DNA of 64,000 nt from Robiginitomaculum sp. (GTDB taxonomy: Bacteria > Pseudomonadota > Alphaproteobacteria > Caulobacterales > Maricaulaceae), in the NCBI GenBank assembly GCA_021776515.1, contig JAJFFS010000008.1:62001-126000 (forward strand). The letters run 5' to 3'. Under the pieces are notes generated by a model, which did not search any database, was not told the DNA's origin, and was given only the letters and a program-made list of their open reading frames with translations. The position numbers and the translations under genes were made by a program. Shown one piece after another: positions 1-8,928 of this stretch. Numbering within the stretch: position 1 is the first letter of the stretch; every line of letters starts with the position of its first letter.

Positions 1-140
1 ACGGACATTTTAGCTGGACCGCCGAGCACGCAGATGACTGGTGCGTGGCCCCTGATGACCATGTCCCCACACGCTATGAGGGTAAAGCTAAAAAGGCTGG
101 ACGTCCTTGCGTCTATCTGGACTTTACCCGCACCCACTGA
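1..140 (+). CDS. trmB: tRNA (guanine-N7)-methyltransferase, C-terminal fragment
   Basis: Only the last 45 codons are in the window, reading in the frame that starts at base 3 and ending at TGA 138-140. The C-terminal TRYEGKAKKAGRPCVYL stretch resembles the end of TrmB, where a [TR][YF]E.K....G......L.F pattern closes the methyltransferase fold. TrmB methylates G46 in the tRNA variable loop using SAM. A trmB gene directly before rimP is common in alphaproteobacteria, which supports the call. The SAM-binding part lies outside the window, so the identification rests on this short tail and context only. Confidence 0.65.
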   Translation, partial: GHFSWTAEHADDWCVAPDDHVPTRYEGKAKKAGRPCVYLDFTRTH

Positions 141-156
141 GCAAGCCGATTGCACT

Positions 157-246
157 GGGGCGTAAACGCCCCTATATACCGCTTAACAACATCGCTGATG
201 TGCTGGATGGCATGCAGGCGGGCTCCCCGGGGAGGCCGCTTTTTTC
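157..246 (+). promoter_or_regulatory. Structured leader of rimP with terminator-like hairpin
   Basis: Two hairpins lie between trmB and rimP. The first is a perfect 6-bp GGGGCG/CGCCCC stem around TAAA at 157-172. The second, at 218-239, is a 9-bp stem with one G-G mismatch and a CCGG loop, followed at once by six T (240-245), the form of an intrinsic terminator. It lies 46 bases before the rimP start, so it can act as an attenuator for the rimP-nusA-infB operon. A rimP leader RNA with a terminal terminator stem is a known Rfam family. Membership here is inferred from position and form and was not tested with a covariance model. Confidence 0.55.
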
Positions 247-291
247 ATGGCCGTTCCGCTTTTGCATTGGCAAACGATTTAGGAAAATACT

Positions 292-816
292 TTGCGCGCC
301 AAAACCGCCATTGAACAAAAAGTTCTCGCCGTCATTGAACCATCGGCAACACAGCTTGGTCTGGTGATTGTGCGCGTGCGCCTTTTTGGGCGCGAAAAGC
401 GAAAAATTCTGCAAATTATGGCAGAACGGGCTTCTGACCACCAAATAGGCATTGATGAGTGCACATCACTGAGCCGTGCGATTTCGGCGGTTATCGACGT
501 TGAAGACCCTATTGATGGTGCTTTTGAGCTGGAGGTTTCATCGCCCGGTATCGAGCGTCCGTTGACGGTTCGGGATGATTTTGAACGCTGGCAAGGCCAT
601 ACCATCAAGCTGGAACTTGATCGTCTGGTCGAAGGTCGCCGCCGCTTCAAAGGCGTTTTGGCCGGTGTGGATGACGATAACATCGTGATTGACCTGGAAG
701 GCGAAGAGGAAAGTGCCCTGATGCCTTTTGCCTGGATCAGCGATGCTCATCTGGTGATGAGTGATGCCCTACTGAAAATGAACAAGACTGAGGATACCAA
801 GGAAATGAAAACATGA
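292..816 (+). CDS. rimP: Ribosome maturation factor RimP
   Basis: Protein of 174 residues that binds the 30S subunit and assists its maturation. It has the two-domain RimP layout: an alpha/beta N-terminal half (about 1-90) carrying the signature SSPGIERPL at residues 83-91, then an SH3-like C-terminal half (about 92-155). The start is TTG at 292, chosen because AGGAAAA lies about eight bases upstream and no better ATG is available. The stop overlaps the nusA start by four bases (ATGA 813-816), so the two are translationally coupled. It is first in the rimP-nusA-ylxR-infB series, behind a terminator-like leader. The tail after residue 160 is Lys/Glu-rich and not conserved. Confidence 0.96.
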   Translation: MRAKTAIEQKVLAVIEPSATQLGLVIVRVRLFGREKRKILQIMAERASDHQIGIDECTSLSRAISAVIDVEDPIDGAFELEVSSPGIERPLTVRDDFERWQGHTIKLELDRLVEGRRRFKGVLAGVDDDNIVIDLEGEEESALMPFAWISDAHLVMSDALLKMNKTEDTKEMKT

Positions 817-2435
817 GCATGGCAGGCGTTAGCGCCAATCGACTGGAACTGTTGCAAATCGCCAAAGCGGTCGCGGCAGAAAAATCTATTGATGAATCAA
901 TTGTTCTTGAAGCCATTGAAGAAGCGATACAGCGGGCCGCCCGTTCGCGCTATGGCAGCGAGCTGGACATCCGCGCCAAAATTGACCCGGTAACCGGCAG
1001 TATGGCGTTGATGCGCTACATTACCGTTGTCGAAGAAGTGGAAAATGATTCCACTGAAATCAGTCTTGAAGAAGCCAAGAAAACTGACCCTGAAATCGAG
1101 ATCGGCGGTGCGCTGATAGATGAATTGCCGCCGGTAGAGTTTGGTCGCGTGGCGTCACAAGCTGCCAAGCAAGTGATTACGCAAAAAGTGCGCGAAGCCG
1201 AACGCGCCCGCCAATACGAAGAGTTCAAGGACCGTGTGGGCGAGGTGGTCAATGGCATTATCAAGCGTGTTGAATATGGCAATGTCATTATGGACCTGGG
1301 CCGCGCCGAAGCGATTATACGGCGCAACGACGGCATCCCGCGGGAGAACCTGCAACAGGGCGATCGTACCCGCGCCTATATCTATGAAGTGCGCGAAGAG
1401 ACCCGTGGTCCGCAAATTTTCCTCTCCCGCGCGCATCCCAAACTGATGTCTGCGCTTTTTGCACAGGAAGTGCCTGAAGTTTATGAGGGTATTATTGAAA
1501 TCCCCTCCGTTGCCCGTGATCCGGGCAGTCGCGCCAAGATCGCTGTGCGCTCAAATGATAGCTCCATTGACCCGGTTGGTGCCTGCGTGGGGATGCGCGG
1601 CAGCCGTGTACAGGCTGTTGTCAGCGAGCTGCAAGGTGAGAAAATTGACATTATCCAATGGTCAGAAGACCCGGCCACATTTCTGGTGAATGCACTGGCC
1701 CCGGCGGAAGTTGCCAAGGTGGTGATGGATGAGGATGATGGCCGCGTTGAAGTGGTTGTTCCTGAAGAGCAGTTGTCACTGGCCATCGGGCGTCGCGGGC
1801 AAAATGTACGCCTAGCCTCACAGTTGACCGGCTGGACCATCGATATTCTAACCGAAGAAGAAGAGAGCGAGCGTCGCCAGAAAGAGTTTTCTACCCGTAC
1901 GGATGCCTTCATGAAGGCGCTGGATGTGGATGAGGTTATTGCACAATTGCTGGCCACCGAAGGCTTTGAAACTGTTGAAGAGGTGGCTTTTGTTGATATG
2001 CAGGAAGTTGCTTCTATCGAAGGTTTTGATGAAGACACTGCCGTTGAATTGCAGGCCCGTGCCCGTGAACATCTGGAAAAACTGGCTGAAAAACTGGATG
2101 CCCGGTGTAAAGAGCTGGGTGTTGCCGATGATCTTCTTGAGATGGAGGGCATAACAGCTGCCATGGCGGTCAAGCTTGGCGAAGCTGATGTCAAAAATGT
2201 TGAGGATTTTGCCGGACTGGTTTCCGATGATCTTCGGGGCTGGTTTGAAACCAAAGACGGCGAGCGTATTCGTGAGCCGGGCGTTCTTGAAGATGACAAA
2301 CTAAGTGTCGAAATTGCCAATGACATGATCATGCGCGCACGGGTAATTGCGGGCTGGGTTACCGAAGAGGAACTTGCGGCTGCGGCCCTTGAGAATGAAG
2401 AAACAGAAGAGCAGGGAGCGGAGACTGAGGCCTGA
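813..2435 (+). CDS. nusA: Transcription termination/antitermination factor NusA
   Basis: NusA (540 residues) binds RNA polymerase and nascent RNA and modulates pausing, termination and antitermination. In order: an N-terminal polymerase-binding domain (about 1-130), an S1 domain (about 135-205, [20 protein letters not shown]), then two KH domains, seen in [14 protein letters not shown] and [14 protein letters not shown]. An acidic C-terminal region from about 350 holds helix-hairpin-helix-like repeats ([16 protein letters not shown]) and ends in a Glu-rich tail. The C-terminal extension is the form seen in proteobacteria. The start overlaps the rimP stop; the downstream ylxR gene probably begins inside the nusA 3' end. 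Confidence 0.98.
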   Translation: MSMAGVSANRLELLQIAKAVAAEKSIDESIVLEAIEEAIQRAARSRYGSELDIRAKIDPVTGSMALMRYITVVEEVENDSTEISLEEAKKTDPEIEIGGALIDELPPVEFGRVASQAAKQVITQKVREAERARQYEEFKDRVGEVVNGIIKRVEYGNVIMDLGRAEAIIRRNDGIPRENLQQGDRTRAYIYEVREETRGPQIFLSRAHPKLMSALFAQEVPEVYEGIIEIPSVARDPGSRAKIAVRSNDSSIDPVGACVGMRGSRVQAVVSELQGEKIDIIQWSEDPATFLVNALAPAEVAKVVMDEDDGRVEVVVPEEQLSLAIGRRGQNVRLASQLTGWTIDILTEEEESERRQKEFSTRTDAFMKALDVDEVIAQLLATEGFETVEEVAFVDMQEVASIEGFDEDTAVELQARAREHLEKLAEKLDARCKELGVADDLLEMEGITAAMAVKLGEADVKNVEDFAGLVSDDLRGWFETKDGERIREPGVLEDDKLSVEIANDMIMRARVIAGWVTEEELAAAALENEETEEQGAETEA

Positions 2436-3042
2436 GACACCTGAGCTGACGGCACAAATGCGTACACGAAAATGTATCCAGACGGGCGAGATACTGCCCG
2501 AGGCGAAGCTCATTCGTTTCGCCATTGCGCCGGATGAAACCATTGTGCCGGATGTCAAGGCGCGGGCGCCTGGGCGAGGCCTTTGGTTAAAGGCTGACCG
2601 GGATGTGTTGACGGCGGCTATTGCGAAGCGCAGTTTTTTGCGGGCGGCGAAGGCAAAGGTTCAGGTGCCGGAGGATTTACCGGCGCAAACCGAAGCTGCG
2701 CTCTTGCAGGCCGCGCTGGACATACTGGGTCTGGCAAAGCGTTCGGGTGAGTTGCTTTGTGGTTTTGACCAGGTGCGTGGCCTGTTGCAAAACCAGCGTC
2801 CGGCCTGTCTTGTTGAGGCAACGGACGGGGCCAGAGACGGGCGCAATAAGGTGCTGGCACTGGCGCTGGGTAAATGGGGCGAAATACCTGTAATGGGTTG
2901 TTTCGCCAAAACTGAGTTGGGCGCGCCCATAGGCCGCGCTGAAAGTACACACATGGCCCTGCGTGAAGGGGGGCTGGCGACACGATTTATGTTCCATGGG
3001 GAACGCTTATGCGCCTTTCGTCTGCTTTTTTCTGACGAATGA
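2395..3042 (+). CDS. ylxR: YlxR (DUF448) RNA-binding protein fused to an L7Ae/L30e-like domain
   Basis: Residues about 20-95 form the YlxR fold, with [20 protein letters not shown] and the hallmark PGRGLWL. Residues about 105-205 resemble the YlxQ/L7Ae family ([17 protein letters not shown], then [16 protein letters not shown]). In Bacillus these are separate genes (ylxR, ylxQ) between nusA and infB; the fusion is usual in alphaproteobacteria. It is probably an RNA-binding protein linked to translation or RNA polymerase, with no settled biochemical role. The ATG at 2395 overlaps nusA by 41 bases; the ATG at 2458, just before the conserved domain, is the alternative. Neither has a clear ribosome-binding site. 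Confidence 0.85.
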   Translation: MKKQKSRERRLRPETPELTAQMRTRKCIQTGEILPEAKLIRFAIAPDETIVPDVKARAPGRGLWLKADRDVLTAAIAKRSFLRAAKAKVQVPEDLPAQTEAALLQAALDILGLAKRSGELLCGFDQVRGLLQNQRPACLVEATDGARDGRNKVLALALGKWGEIPVMGCFAKTELGAPIGRAESTHMALREGGLATRFMFHGERLCAFRLLFSDE

Positions 3043-3135
3043 GGCGACATGAGGAGTTGAATCGCCCATGAAGACCGTTAGTTTACGGCCAAACTGACGA
3101 CCTTCGGGCGACGGAAATAGGATTGACTGCCAAAG

Positions 3136-3152
3136 ACCCACACTGTGTGGGT
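3136..3152. repeat. Perfect palindrome in the infB leader
   Basis: ACCCACACTGTGTGGGT is a perfect inverted repeat (8-bp arms around a single T) ending 26 bases before the infB ATG. It has no T tract, so it does not look like a terminator. It could be a protein-binding site or an mRNA hairpin near the infB ribosome-binding region. The surrounding 136-base ylxR-infB gap shows nothing else clear. Confidence 0.4.
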
Positions 3153-3178
3153 GCCGTGGCGGACTTTGGGAAATACGA

Positions 3179-5710
3179 ATGAGTGACGACGCGAACGATA
3201 CTGACAAACCAGCCTCCAGTGGACGCAAACCGCTGACGCTGAAACGCAATGTTGCGGCGGGAACCGTCAAGCAAAGCTTTTCGCGTGGTCGTACCAAATT
3301 CGTGGTTGTCGAGAAAAAGCGCAAACGTGTTCTTGGCAAAGCGGCCCCTGAGGGCAATGAAGCTACGGGAGAGGCGGCAACGCCTGAGGCCGAAGTTAAG
3401 TCCGATACGGCTGCCAAGGCACGAGCACTTGGTCTTTCCGAGGCTGAATTTCTGGCACGCGAAGCTGCGGTTGAAAAAGCCAAAGCTGAAGCCGCCAGCC
3501 GTGAAGAGCGCACGCGCATCGAAGCTGCTGAGCGGGCGAAACGCGAACAGGAAGAAAAAGATCAACTGATTGCCGAACGTAAAAAACGTGAAGAAGAAGA
3601 ACGTCAGGCGGTTGAGGCTGCTGAACGTGCCGCTGCCGAGGCAGCAGCCGAAGCCGATGTGAAAGCATCGAGACCGCGCGTAGACCGTACCCCGACAGTT
3701 GAAACACCCCCTGGTCCAGATGCCGCTTTGGAAAAATTTGGTGGTCGTATCAAGAAAAAACGGGTTGAACAAAAACCCGCCACACGCAATCGTTCTGAAC
3801 CCAAACGTCGTCAGGGCAAGCTGACCATTGCCAACATTCTTGATGGCGATGAAGGGCAACGCCAACGCTCGCTCGCTTCCATGCGCCGGGCGCGGGAGCG
3901 TGAAAAAGAACGTCGTCTGACCGGCGGCGCTGGTGATCGTGACAAGGTCATGCGTGAAGTGGTCGTTCCCGAATCGATAACGGTGCAGGAACTGGCAAAC
4001 CGCATGACCGAACGCGCCCGCGATGTTGTGCAATTCCTCATGAAAGAAGGGGACATGAAACGTCCAGAGGATGTGCTGGATGCTGATACTGCTGAGCTGA
4101 TTGTGGAAGAGTTTGGCCACAGAGTGCGCCGCGTTGCTGAATCTGATGTGGAAGAAGGTTTTCTTGACGAAGACGATACCGAAGAGTCCCTCCAACCCCG
4201 TTCTCCTGTGGTGACCATTATGGGCCATGTCGACCACGGGAAAACGTCTTTGCTTGATGCGCTGCGTTCAACCGATGTGGCTGCTGGCGAAGCCGGTGGT
4301 ATTACTCAACATATCGGCGCTTATCAGGTTAAGCTGAAATCTGGCGACAAAATCACCTTTCTGGATACGCCGGGTCATGCCGCCTTTTCATCCATGCGTT
4401 TGCGCGGTGCACAAGCTACAGACATTGTCGTTCTGGTTGTTGCCGCTGATGACAGTGTGATGCCACAAACCATTGAAGCCATCAGCCATGCCAAAGCAGC
4501 GGGTGCGCCGATTATTGTTGCCGTCAACAAAATGGACAAGGAGGGCGCTAACTCAACTAAAGTGCTCAATGACTTGTTGCAATACGAAGTGTTGACGGAA
4601 TCTGTTGGTGGTGATGTACAGGCTATTGAAGTTTCCGCGTTGAAAAAAACCGGACTGGATGATCTGGTCGAAGCCATCACTTTGCAGGCCGAGGTGCTGG
4701 AATTGCAGGCCAACCCGGACCGCGAAGCCGAAGGTGTGGTTGTTGAAAGCCAGATTGCCAAAGGACGTGGCCCCGTGGCTACGCTGTTGGTGAAACGTGG
4801 TACTTTGAAACGTAGCGACATCGTTGTTGCCGGTACGGCCTGGGGCAAAGTGCGGGCGCTTATGGACGAGCGCGGGCAGCAATTAAAAGAAGCAGGTCCC
4901 TCTTTGCCAGTGGAAATTCTGGGGCTGAACGGTGCACCAGAACCTGGTGAGCCGTTTGCCGTGGTTGAAAACGAAGCCCGTGCCAGAGAAATTACCGAAT
5001 ATCGTGAACGCCGGAGCCGCCAGAGCGACGCCGGTTCCAGCCCCTCTGCCGTGGCCTCGCTTGAACAGATGATGGCCAGCCTGCAGGAAAAAAATATTTC
5101 CGAAGTTACCCTGGTCGTTAAAGCCGATGTGCAAGGTTCAGCCGAAGCTATCAAACAGGCTGTTGAAAAGCTGGGTAATGAGGAAGTACGGGCGCGGGTT
5201 ATTCAATCTACCGCCGGCGGTATTACCGAATCTGATATTTTGCTGGCCCGTTCTTCAAACTCTCCGGTAATCGGGTTTAATGTTCGTGCCAGTAAACAGG
5301 CCCGTGAGCTTGCCGAACGTGAAGGCGTGGAGATCCGTTATTACGCGATCATTTATGATCTGCTGGATGATATCAAGGCCGTGCTGGAGGGGATGTTAGC
5401 CCCTGAATTGCGCGAGACATTTCTGGGCAATGCTGAGGCACTGGAGATATTCAATATTTCCAAGCTGGGCAAAATTGCCGGTGGCCGGGTTACCGAAGGT
5501 GTGGTGCGTCGGGGCTCCAAAGTGCGGTTGCTGCGTGATGATGTGGTGATCCATGAGGGTGAGTTAAGCACGCTGCGTCGCTTTAAGGACGAGGTTAAAG
5601 AGGTCAATGCCGGGCAGGAGTGCGGCATGGGTTTCCTCAATTACCACGATCTGCAAAAAGGCGATCGGATCGAGTGCTTTGATGTGACCGAGATAGAGCG
5701 CAAGCTGTAG
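3179..5710 (+). CDS. infB: Translation initiation factor IF-2
   Basis: IF-2 (843 residues) is the GTPase that brings fMet-tRNA to the 30S subunit and promotes subunit joining. The first 240 residues are a long, highly charged, helical extension rich in Ala, Glu, Lys and Arg (coiled-coil-like), followed by the IF2_N-like region ([11 protein letters not shown]). The G domain begins near residue 345 with [14 protein letters not shown] (G1), DTPGHAAF (G3) and NKMD (G4). Domains II, III and the C-terminal tRNA-binding domain follow (ending [17 protein letters not shown]). Start ATG 3179 has only a weak upstream GGGAAA. A REP-like palindrome follows the stop. Confidence 0.98.
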   Translation: MSDDANDTDKPASSGRKPLTLKRNVAAGTVKQSFSRGRTKFVVVEKKRKRVLGKAAPEGNEATGEAATPEAEVKSDTAAKARALGLSEAEFLAREAAVEKAKAEAASREERTRIEAAERAKREQEEKDQLIAERKKREEEERQAVEAAERAAAEAAAEADVKASRPRVDRTPTVETPPGPDAALEKFGGRIKKKRVEQKPATRNRSEPKRRQGKLTIANILDGDEGQRQRSLASMRRAREREKERRLTGGAGDRDKVMREVVVPESITVQELANRMTERARDVVQFLMKEGDMKRPEDVLDADTAELIVEEFGHRVRRVAESDVEEGFLDEDDTEESLQPRSPVVTIMGHVDHGKTSLLDALRSTDVAAGEAGGITQHIGAYQVKLKSGDKITFLDTPGHAAFSSMRLRGAQATDIVVLVVAADDSVMPQTIEAISHAKAAGAPIIVAVNKMDKEGANSTKVLNDLLQYEVLTESVGGDVQAIEVSALKKTGLDDLVEAITLQAEVLELQANPDREAEGVVVESQIAKGRGPVATLLVKRGTLKRSDIVVAGTAWGKVRALMDERGQQLKEAGPSLPVEILGLNGAPEPGEPFAVVENEARAREITEYRERRSRQSDAGSSPSAVASLEQMMASLQEKNISEVTLVVKADVQGSAEAIKQAVEKLGNEEVRARVIQSTAGGITESDILLARSSNSPVIGFNVRASKQARELAEREGVEIRYYAIIYDLLDDIKAVLEGMLAPELRETFLGNAEALEIFNISKLGKIAGGRVTEGVVRRGSKVRLLRDDVVIHEGELSTLRRFKDEVKEVNAGQECGMGFLNYHDLQKGDRIECFDVTEIERKL

Positions 5711-5736
5711 TGCACACTGTGCATTAAGGCCAATAT

Positions 5737-5819
5737 CAGGCTCCCCGGACGATGATCCGGGGTCCAGCTTGATTTATGAAACGCACTATGGATCCCGGGT
5801 CTAACGCCCGGGGAGCCTG
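5737..5819. repeat. REP-like long inverted repeat after infB
   Basis: Perfect 12-bp terminal arms CAGGCTCCCCGG (5737-5748) and CCGGGGAGCCTG (5808-5819) enclose smaller palindromes (CCGGACGATGATCCGG and a CCCGGG-containing half). The paired-hairpin layout is the same as in the elements at 13539, 34541 and 49909, although the outer arms differ. It occupies most of the infB to trpF-like gap and may also end infB transcripts. Confidence 0.7.
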
Positions 5820-5851
5820 TGTCAGGAATGCTCTAAATATTGGACCGAAGA

Positions 5852-6508
5852 ATGCGTTTCAAAATCTGCTGTATAACCTCTGTCGCCGAAGCCGAAATGG
5901 CTATTGAGGCAGGTGCATGGGCTATTGGGCTGGTGGCGCAAATGCCGTCAGGGCCGGGACCAATTTCTGACGATAAAATTTGCGAGATTACCAAGGCGAC
6001 CAAGGGGCGGGTAAAGCAGTTTTTGCTGACCTCTCAAACCGAACCTGATGCGGTTATTGAGCATGTTCAGGTTTGCGGCACGGATGTGGTGCAACTGGTT
6101 GATGCTGTTCCGGTGGCAACCTATGCGGCCTTGCGCCGTTTCTGCCCGGATGTCGCCATTGTGCAAGTGATCCATGTGCAAAACGGGAAGGCGCTGGATG
6201 AAGCCAAAGCGGCGGCACGGCATTGTGACATGATCTTGCTGGATTCGGGTAGACCGGATGGTGCGGTGAAAGAACTGGGCGGGACGGGCCGCATTCATGA
6301 CTGGGTGGTTTCAACAAAAATTGTCCGTGAACTTGAGGTCCCGGTTATACTCGCAGGGGGGCTGAACCCGCAAAATGCGAGCCCGGCGTGTGAAGCCGTA
6401 TCACCTTATGCACTGGATGTATGTTCAGGGCTTCGCGGACACGGGTTTGCCCTGGATGCAGAAAAATTAAACTACTTTTCTCGTGCTTGTCGCCGCACCA
6501 ATGTGTAA
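5852..6508 (+). CDS. Phosphoribosylanthranilate isomerase-like (TrpF-family) protein
   Basis: A TIM-barrel protein of 218 residues resembling TrpF, which converts phosphoribosylanthranilate to CdRP in tryptophan synthesis. Family landmarks: KICCIT at residues 4-9 (TrpF has KICGIT, so the catalytic Cys is kept as Cys6), ILLD with Asp131 in the position of the general acid, GGTG at 143-146 followed by HDW, and LAGGLNPQNA near the end. Deviations are the loss of the usual QLHG (here QLVD) and a final CSGLRG. It sits between infB and rbfA rather than with trpB/trpA, so it may be the only TrpF of the cell or a paralogue with another substrate. The ATG at 5852 is preferred over the in-frame TTG at 5840. 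Confidence 0.75.
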   Translation: MRFKICCITSVAEAEMAIEAGAWAIGLVAQMPSGPGPISDDKICEITKATKGRVKQFLLTSQTEPDAVIEHVQVCGTDVVQLVDAVPVATYAALRRFCPDVAIVQVIHVQNGKALDEAKAAARHCDMILLDSGRPDGAVKELGGTGRIHDWVVSTKIVRELEVPVILAGGLNPQNASPACEAVSPYALDVCSGLRGHGFALDAEKLNYFSRACRRTNV

Positions 6509-6540
6509 TGAACCGCTTGTCCAATTCATGGCATGGGATT

Positions 6541-6960
6541 ATGCAGACGCCCATGAATAAGAAAAACAAAGCCCCTAGCCAACGTCAATTGCGCGCTGGA
6601 GAACTGGTGCGCCATGCGCTGGTGGACGTGTTATCCCGTGAGGAACTGCGCGACCCGGACCTTAAAGGCGTAACACTGACAATTACCGAAGTGCGGTGTT
6701 CGCCCGACCTGCGGCATGCCAGTGTTTTTTGTGCACCCCTTGGGGGAAAAACTGACGGCAAGGATTCAGCAACAGTAATTAAGGCGATGAACCGGTGTTC
6801 GGCATTTTTGCGCGGACGGCTGGGTCGTGAGATTGAAATGAAATTTACCCCGAAACTGGTGTTTGAAAGCGATGCCAGTTTTGACGAAGCCAGCCACATT
6901 AGCGATCTGCTGCACCGCCCGGATGTGGCCAGAGACCTGCCTGGCGATGAGGGGCATTAG
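6541..6960 (+). CDS. rbfA: 30S ribosome-binding factor RbfA
   Basis: Cold-shock and 30S maturation factor that binds near helix 1 of 16S rRNA; it has a KH-like fold. Family landmarks are SQRQLRAGELVRHAL, the central DPDLKGVTLTITEVRCSPDL and LGREIEMKFTPKLVFESDAS. The end VDVLSRE...RPDVARDLPGDEGH is a typical short tail. The start is uncertain: ATG 6541 is listed (139 residues), but ATG 6553 and ATG 6508, which overlaps the upstream stop as TAATG, are possible. None has a strong ribosome-binding site, which fits coupling to the upstream gene. It belongs to the same translation-factor block as infB and truB. Confidence 0.94.
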   Translation: MQTPMNKKNKAPSQRQLRAGELVRHALVDVLSREELRDPDLKGVTLTITEVRCSPDLRHASVFCAPLGGKTDGKDSATVIKAMNRCSAFLRGRLGREIEMKFTPKLVFESDASFDEASHISDLLHRPDVARDLPGDEGH

Positions 6961-6973
6961 CGCAAATATTTCT

Positions 6974-7161
6974 CTATCCTTCGACACGCTCAGGATGAGG
7001 AATAAACAAGCTCAGGATGAGGAAGGAAATAAGCTCAGGATGAGGAATAAACAAGCTCAGGATGGAGAAGAAACAAGCTCAGGATGAAGAAGAAACAAGC
7101 TCAGGATGAGGAATAAGCCCGCCAAGCCTGATACCCTCATCCTGAGCTTGTCGAAGGATAG
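6974..7161. repeat. REP-like palindrome with internal 22-bp tandem expansion
   Basis: The outer arms at 6974-7000 and 7135-7161 are inverted copies of each other, matching at 26 of 27 positions. Between them (7001-7111) lie five consecutive units of 22 or 23 bases, each containing AGCTCAGGATG, most as ACAAGCTCAGGATGAGG. The unit is the degenerate half of the arm itself, so one half of the palindrome has been tandemly copied. The right arm ends in GGATAGAGGG, which also supplies the probable ribosome-binding site of truB. The short open frames across it are low-complexity and are not genes. Confidence 0.85.
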
Positions 7162-7172
7162 AGGGTAACGCG

Positions 7173-8087
7173 ATGGGTCGTTCACGGAAAAAAGGGAAAA
7201 ACATCACAGGCTGGCTGGTGTTGGATAAGTCGTTGGGCATGTCATCCACGCAGGCGCTGGGCAAGGCACGCTGGTTACTGGATGCCAAAAAGGCCGGGCA
7301 CGCTGGCACACTTGACCCCTTGGCCAGCGGTGTACTTCCACTTGCCTTTGGTGAAGCGACCAAGACCATCAATTTTATGATGGATGCCAGAAAAACATAC
7401 GAATTTACTGTAGAGTGGGGCGCCGCCACCACAACACTGGATACCGAAGGGGAGGTCATTGCCCGCTCTGATGTGCGCCCGGGCAGAGATGACATATTAG
7501 CTGTATTGTCGCGTTTTATCGGCGATATAGAGCAAATGCCGCCTAAGTTTTCGGCCATCAAGGTAGAAGGTAAGCGTGCTTACGACCTTGCCCGTGCCGG
7601 TGAGGACGTGGTGCTGAAGTCACGAACGGTACGTGTCGATGCCCTTAACCTTGTGGACATACCTGATCTGGATCATGCCAGCTTTGAGGTGCATTGTGGC
7701 AAAGGTACCTATGTGCGCTCGCTGGCCCGTGATCTGGCTGCGGCACTGGGAACAGAGGGGCATGTAGTGCGTTTGCGACGTACCCGTGTGGGGCCATTTG
7801 ATGCGGAGCAGGCCATAAGCCTTGAGACACTGGAAGATATGGTGGCTAAGGACAGTGCTGTTGCGGAACTTGCCCCTCTTGCCTCAGCGCTGGGCGACAT
7901 TCCGGCATTGATCGTTACCGTCGAACAGGCACAGGATTTACGCCATGGCCGGGCGATTGCGCTTCACCGTCAGGGGTTAGAGACAACGGAAGCCGCACAG
8001 ATGGTGTATGCCCATTGTGACGATGAACCCATTGCCATTGGCATGGTAGAGGGTACTCATTTCAAGCCGGTGCGGGTATTTAACTAA
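7173..8087 (+). CDS. truB: tRNA pseudouridine(55) synthase TruB
   Basis: Enzyme of 304 residues that makes pseudouridine 55 in the T-loop of tRNA. The catalytic motif GHAGTLDPLASGVLP places the nucleophile at Asp48. Further family blocks are KTYEFTVEWG, PPKFSAIKVEGKRAYDLAR and GKGTYVRSLARDLA. The C-terminal part, from about 240, is a short PUA-like region (LRHGRAI). GAGGG sits about eight bases before the ATG. The gene ends against the convergent panG; the two stops share the palindrome TTAA (8084-8087). Confidence 0.97.
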   Translation: MGRSRKKGKNITGWLVLDKSLGMSSTQALGKARWLLDAKKAGHAGTLDPLASGVLPLAFGEATKTINFMMDARKTYEFTVEWGAATTTLDTEGEVIARSDVRPGRDDILAVLSRFIGDIEQMPPKFSAIKVEGKRAYDLARAGEDVVLKSRTVRVDALNLVDIPDLDHASFEVHCGKGTYVRSLARDLAAALGTEGHVVRLRRTRVGPFDAEQAISLETLEDMVAKDSAVAELAPLASALGDIPALIVTVEQAQDLRHGRAIALHRQGLETTEAAQMVYAHCDDEPIAIGMVEGTHFKPVRVFN

Positions 8088-8806
8088 GGTTTGGGTTCGT
8101 AATCTGGCCAGGCTAAACCTAAAAACGCTGTATAAAGGCTTGCCAGTTCCGGTGTATCCACCAGAGCTGCCTGGTTTTTTTCTACGCTGGCTCGGTCCCG
8201 CCGGGCCATTGGTCCGGTCAGGGAATTAGTTGGGCTTTCGATAAAGCGATCTAGGATGCTGTTAAAATAAACCGCCAGCATATCGTCCGGTGCATCCGGA
8301 TACCGGGCATTAAGTTCTTTGGCTATCTGGTTCCAGATAAAGCCGACCATATTGCCGCCCAATACAGCCAGGGCGTGATAATGGGCGCGGCTGGCGTTGG
8401 GGATCACGAAATGTGGATTGTGAGCCTTGGCAAAAATCTCGCTAAATGCAGGCCCGCCTTCGGGTATAACAAAGCAGATATTGGCAAATTTTTCGCAAGA
8501 GAGACGTGTTTCCGGGAAGGAATAAAGCGGGTGAAAACCGTACATGCCTTCAACGGTCATTGCCCCTGAGAAATGGATGGCAGGTTTGGAACCGATAAAA
8601 GGGTGCCACGCCTTGAACCAGTCAGCCAGACTGCTATCGGGAATGGCGGCCATAACAATATCGGCGGTTTCTATCTTTGCGGTACAAACATTCTCGTGTG
8701 TTCGGGCTTCTGTGTGTGAAATGAGGCAGACCTGATGCCCCAGTGATTGCAGGTACGCGGCAATGTTTTGCCCCACACGGCCCGGGCCAAAAATGACATA
8801 TTTCAT
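8084..8806 (-). CDS. panG: Rossmann/DUF2520 protein, probable ketopantoate reductase PanG
   Basis: A 240-residue protein with an N-terminal nucleotide-binding motif GPGRVGQN at residues 7-14 and a helical C-terminal DUF2520-type half (HYHALAVLGGNMVGFIWN). DUF2520 proteins (COG5495) include PanG of Francisella, an alternative ketopantoate reductase replacing PanE. Here it is divergent from panB and next to panC, and no panE/apbA-type gene is in the window, so it would supply the missing middle step from ketopantoate to pantoate. Start ATG 8806 has GGAG seven to nine bases upstream; an upstream in-frame extension lacks family sequence. Function is inferred from family and neighbours. Confidence 0.72.
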   Translation of the reverse strand: MKYVIFGPGRVGQNIAAYLQSLGHQVCLISHTEARTHENVCTAKIETADIVMAAIPDSSLADWFKAWHPFIGSKPAIHFSGAMTVEGMYGFHPLYSFPETRLSCEKFANICFVIPEGGPAFSEIFAKAHNPHFVIPNASRAHYHALAVLGGNMVGFIWNQIAKELNARYPDAPDDMLAVYFNSILDRFIESPTNSLTGPMARRDRASVEKNQAALVDTPELASLYTAFLGLAWPDYEPKP

Positions 8807-8928
8807 GGCAATGATCTCCACAGGCAAACTGAAACCCTCTGCCTCATTAATAGAACCGGCTTGTAAAAGTAAAGGCCGGGCTATATGAGCTTTGGTGCAG
8901 TGCAACAAAATTGAAGTGGCGATCAATC

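Noticed and set aside
3083-4237. A 384-codon open frame on the minus strand
   Set aside because: Antisense to the low-complexity charged N-terminal part of infB, which produces long Phe/Arg/Ser-rich shadow frames.
6974-7161. The regular 22-bp repetition before truB as a CRISPR array
   Set aside because: Units are directly contiguous with no unique spacers, the sequence is half of a dispersed palindrome, and no cas gene is near.
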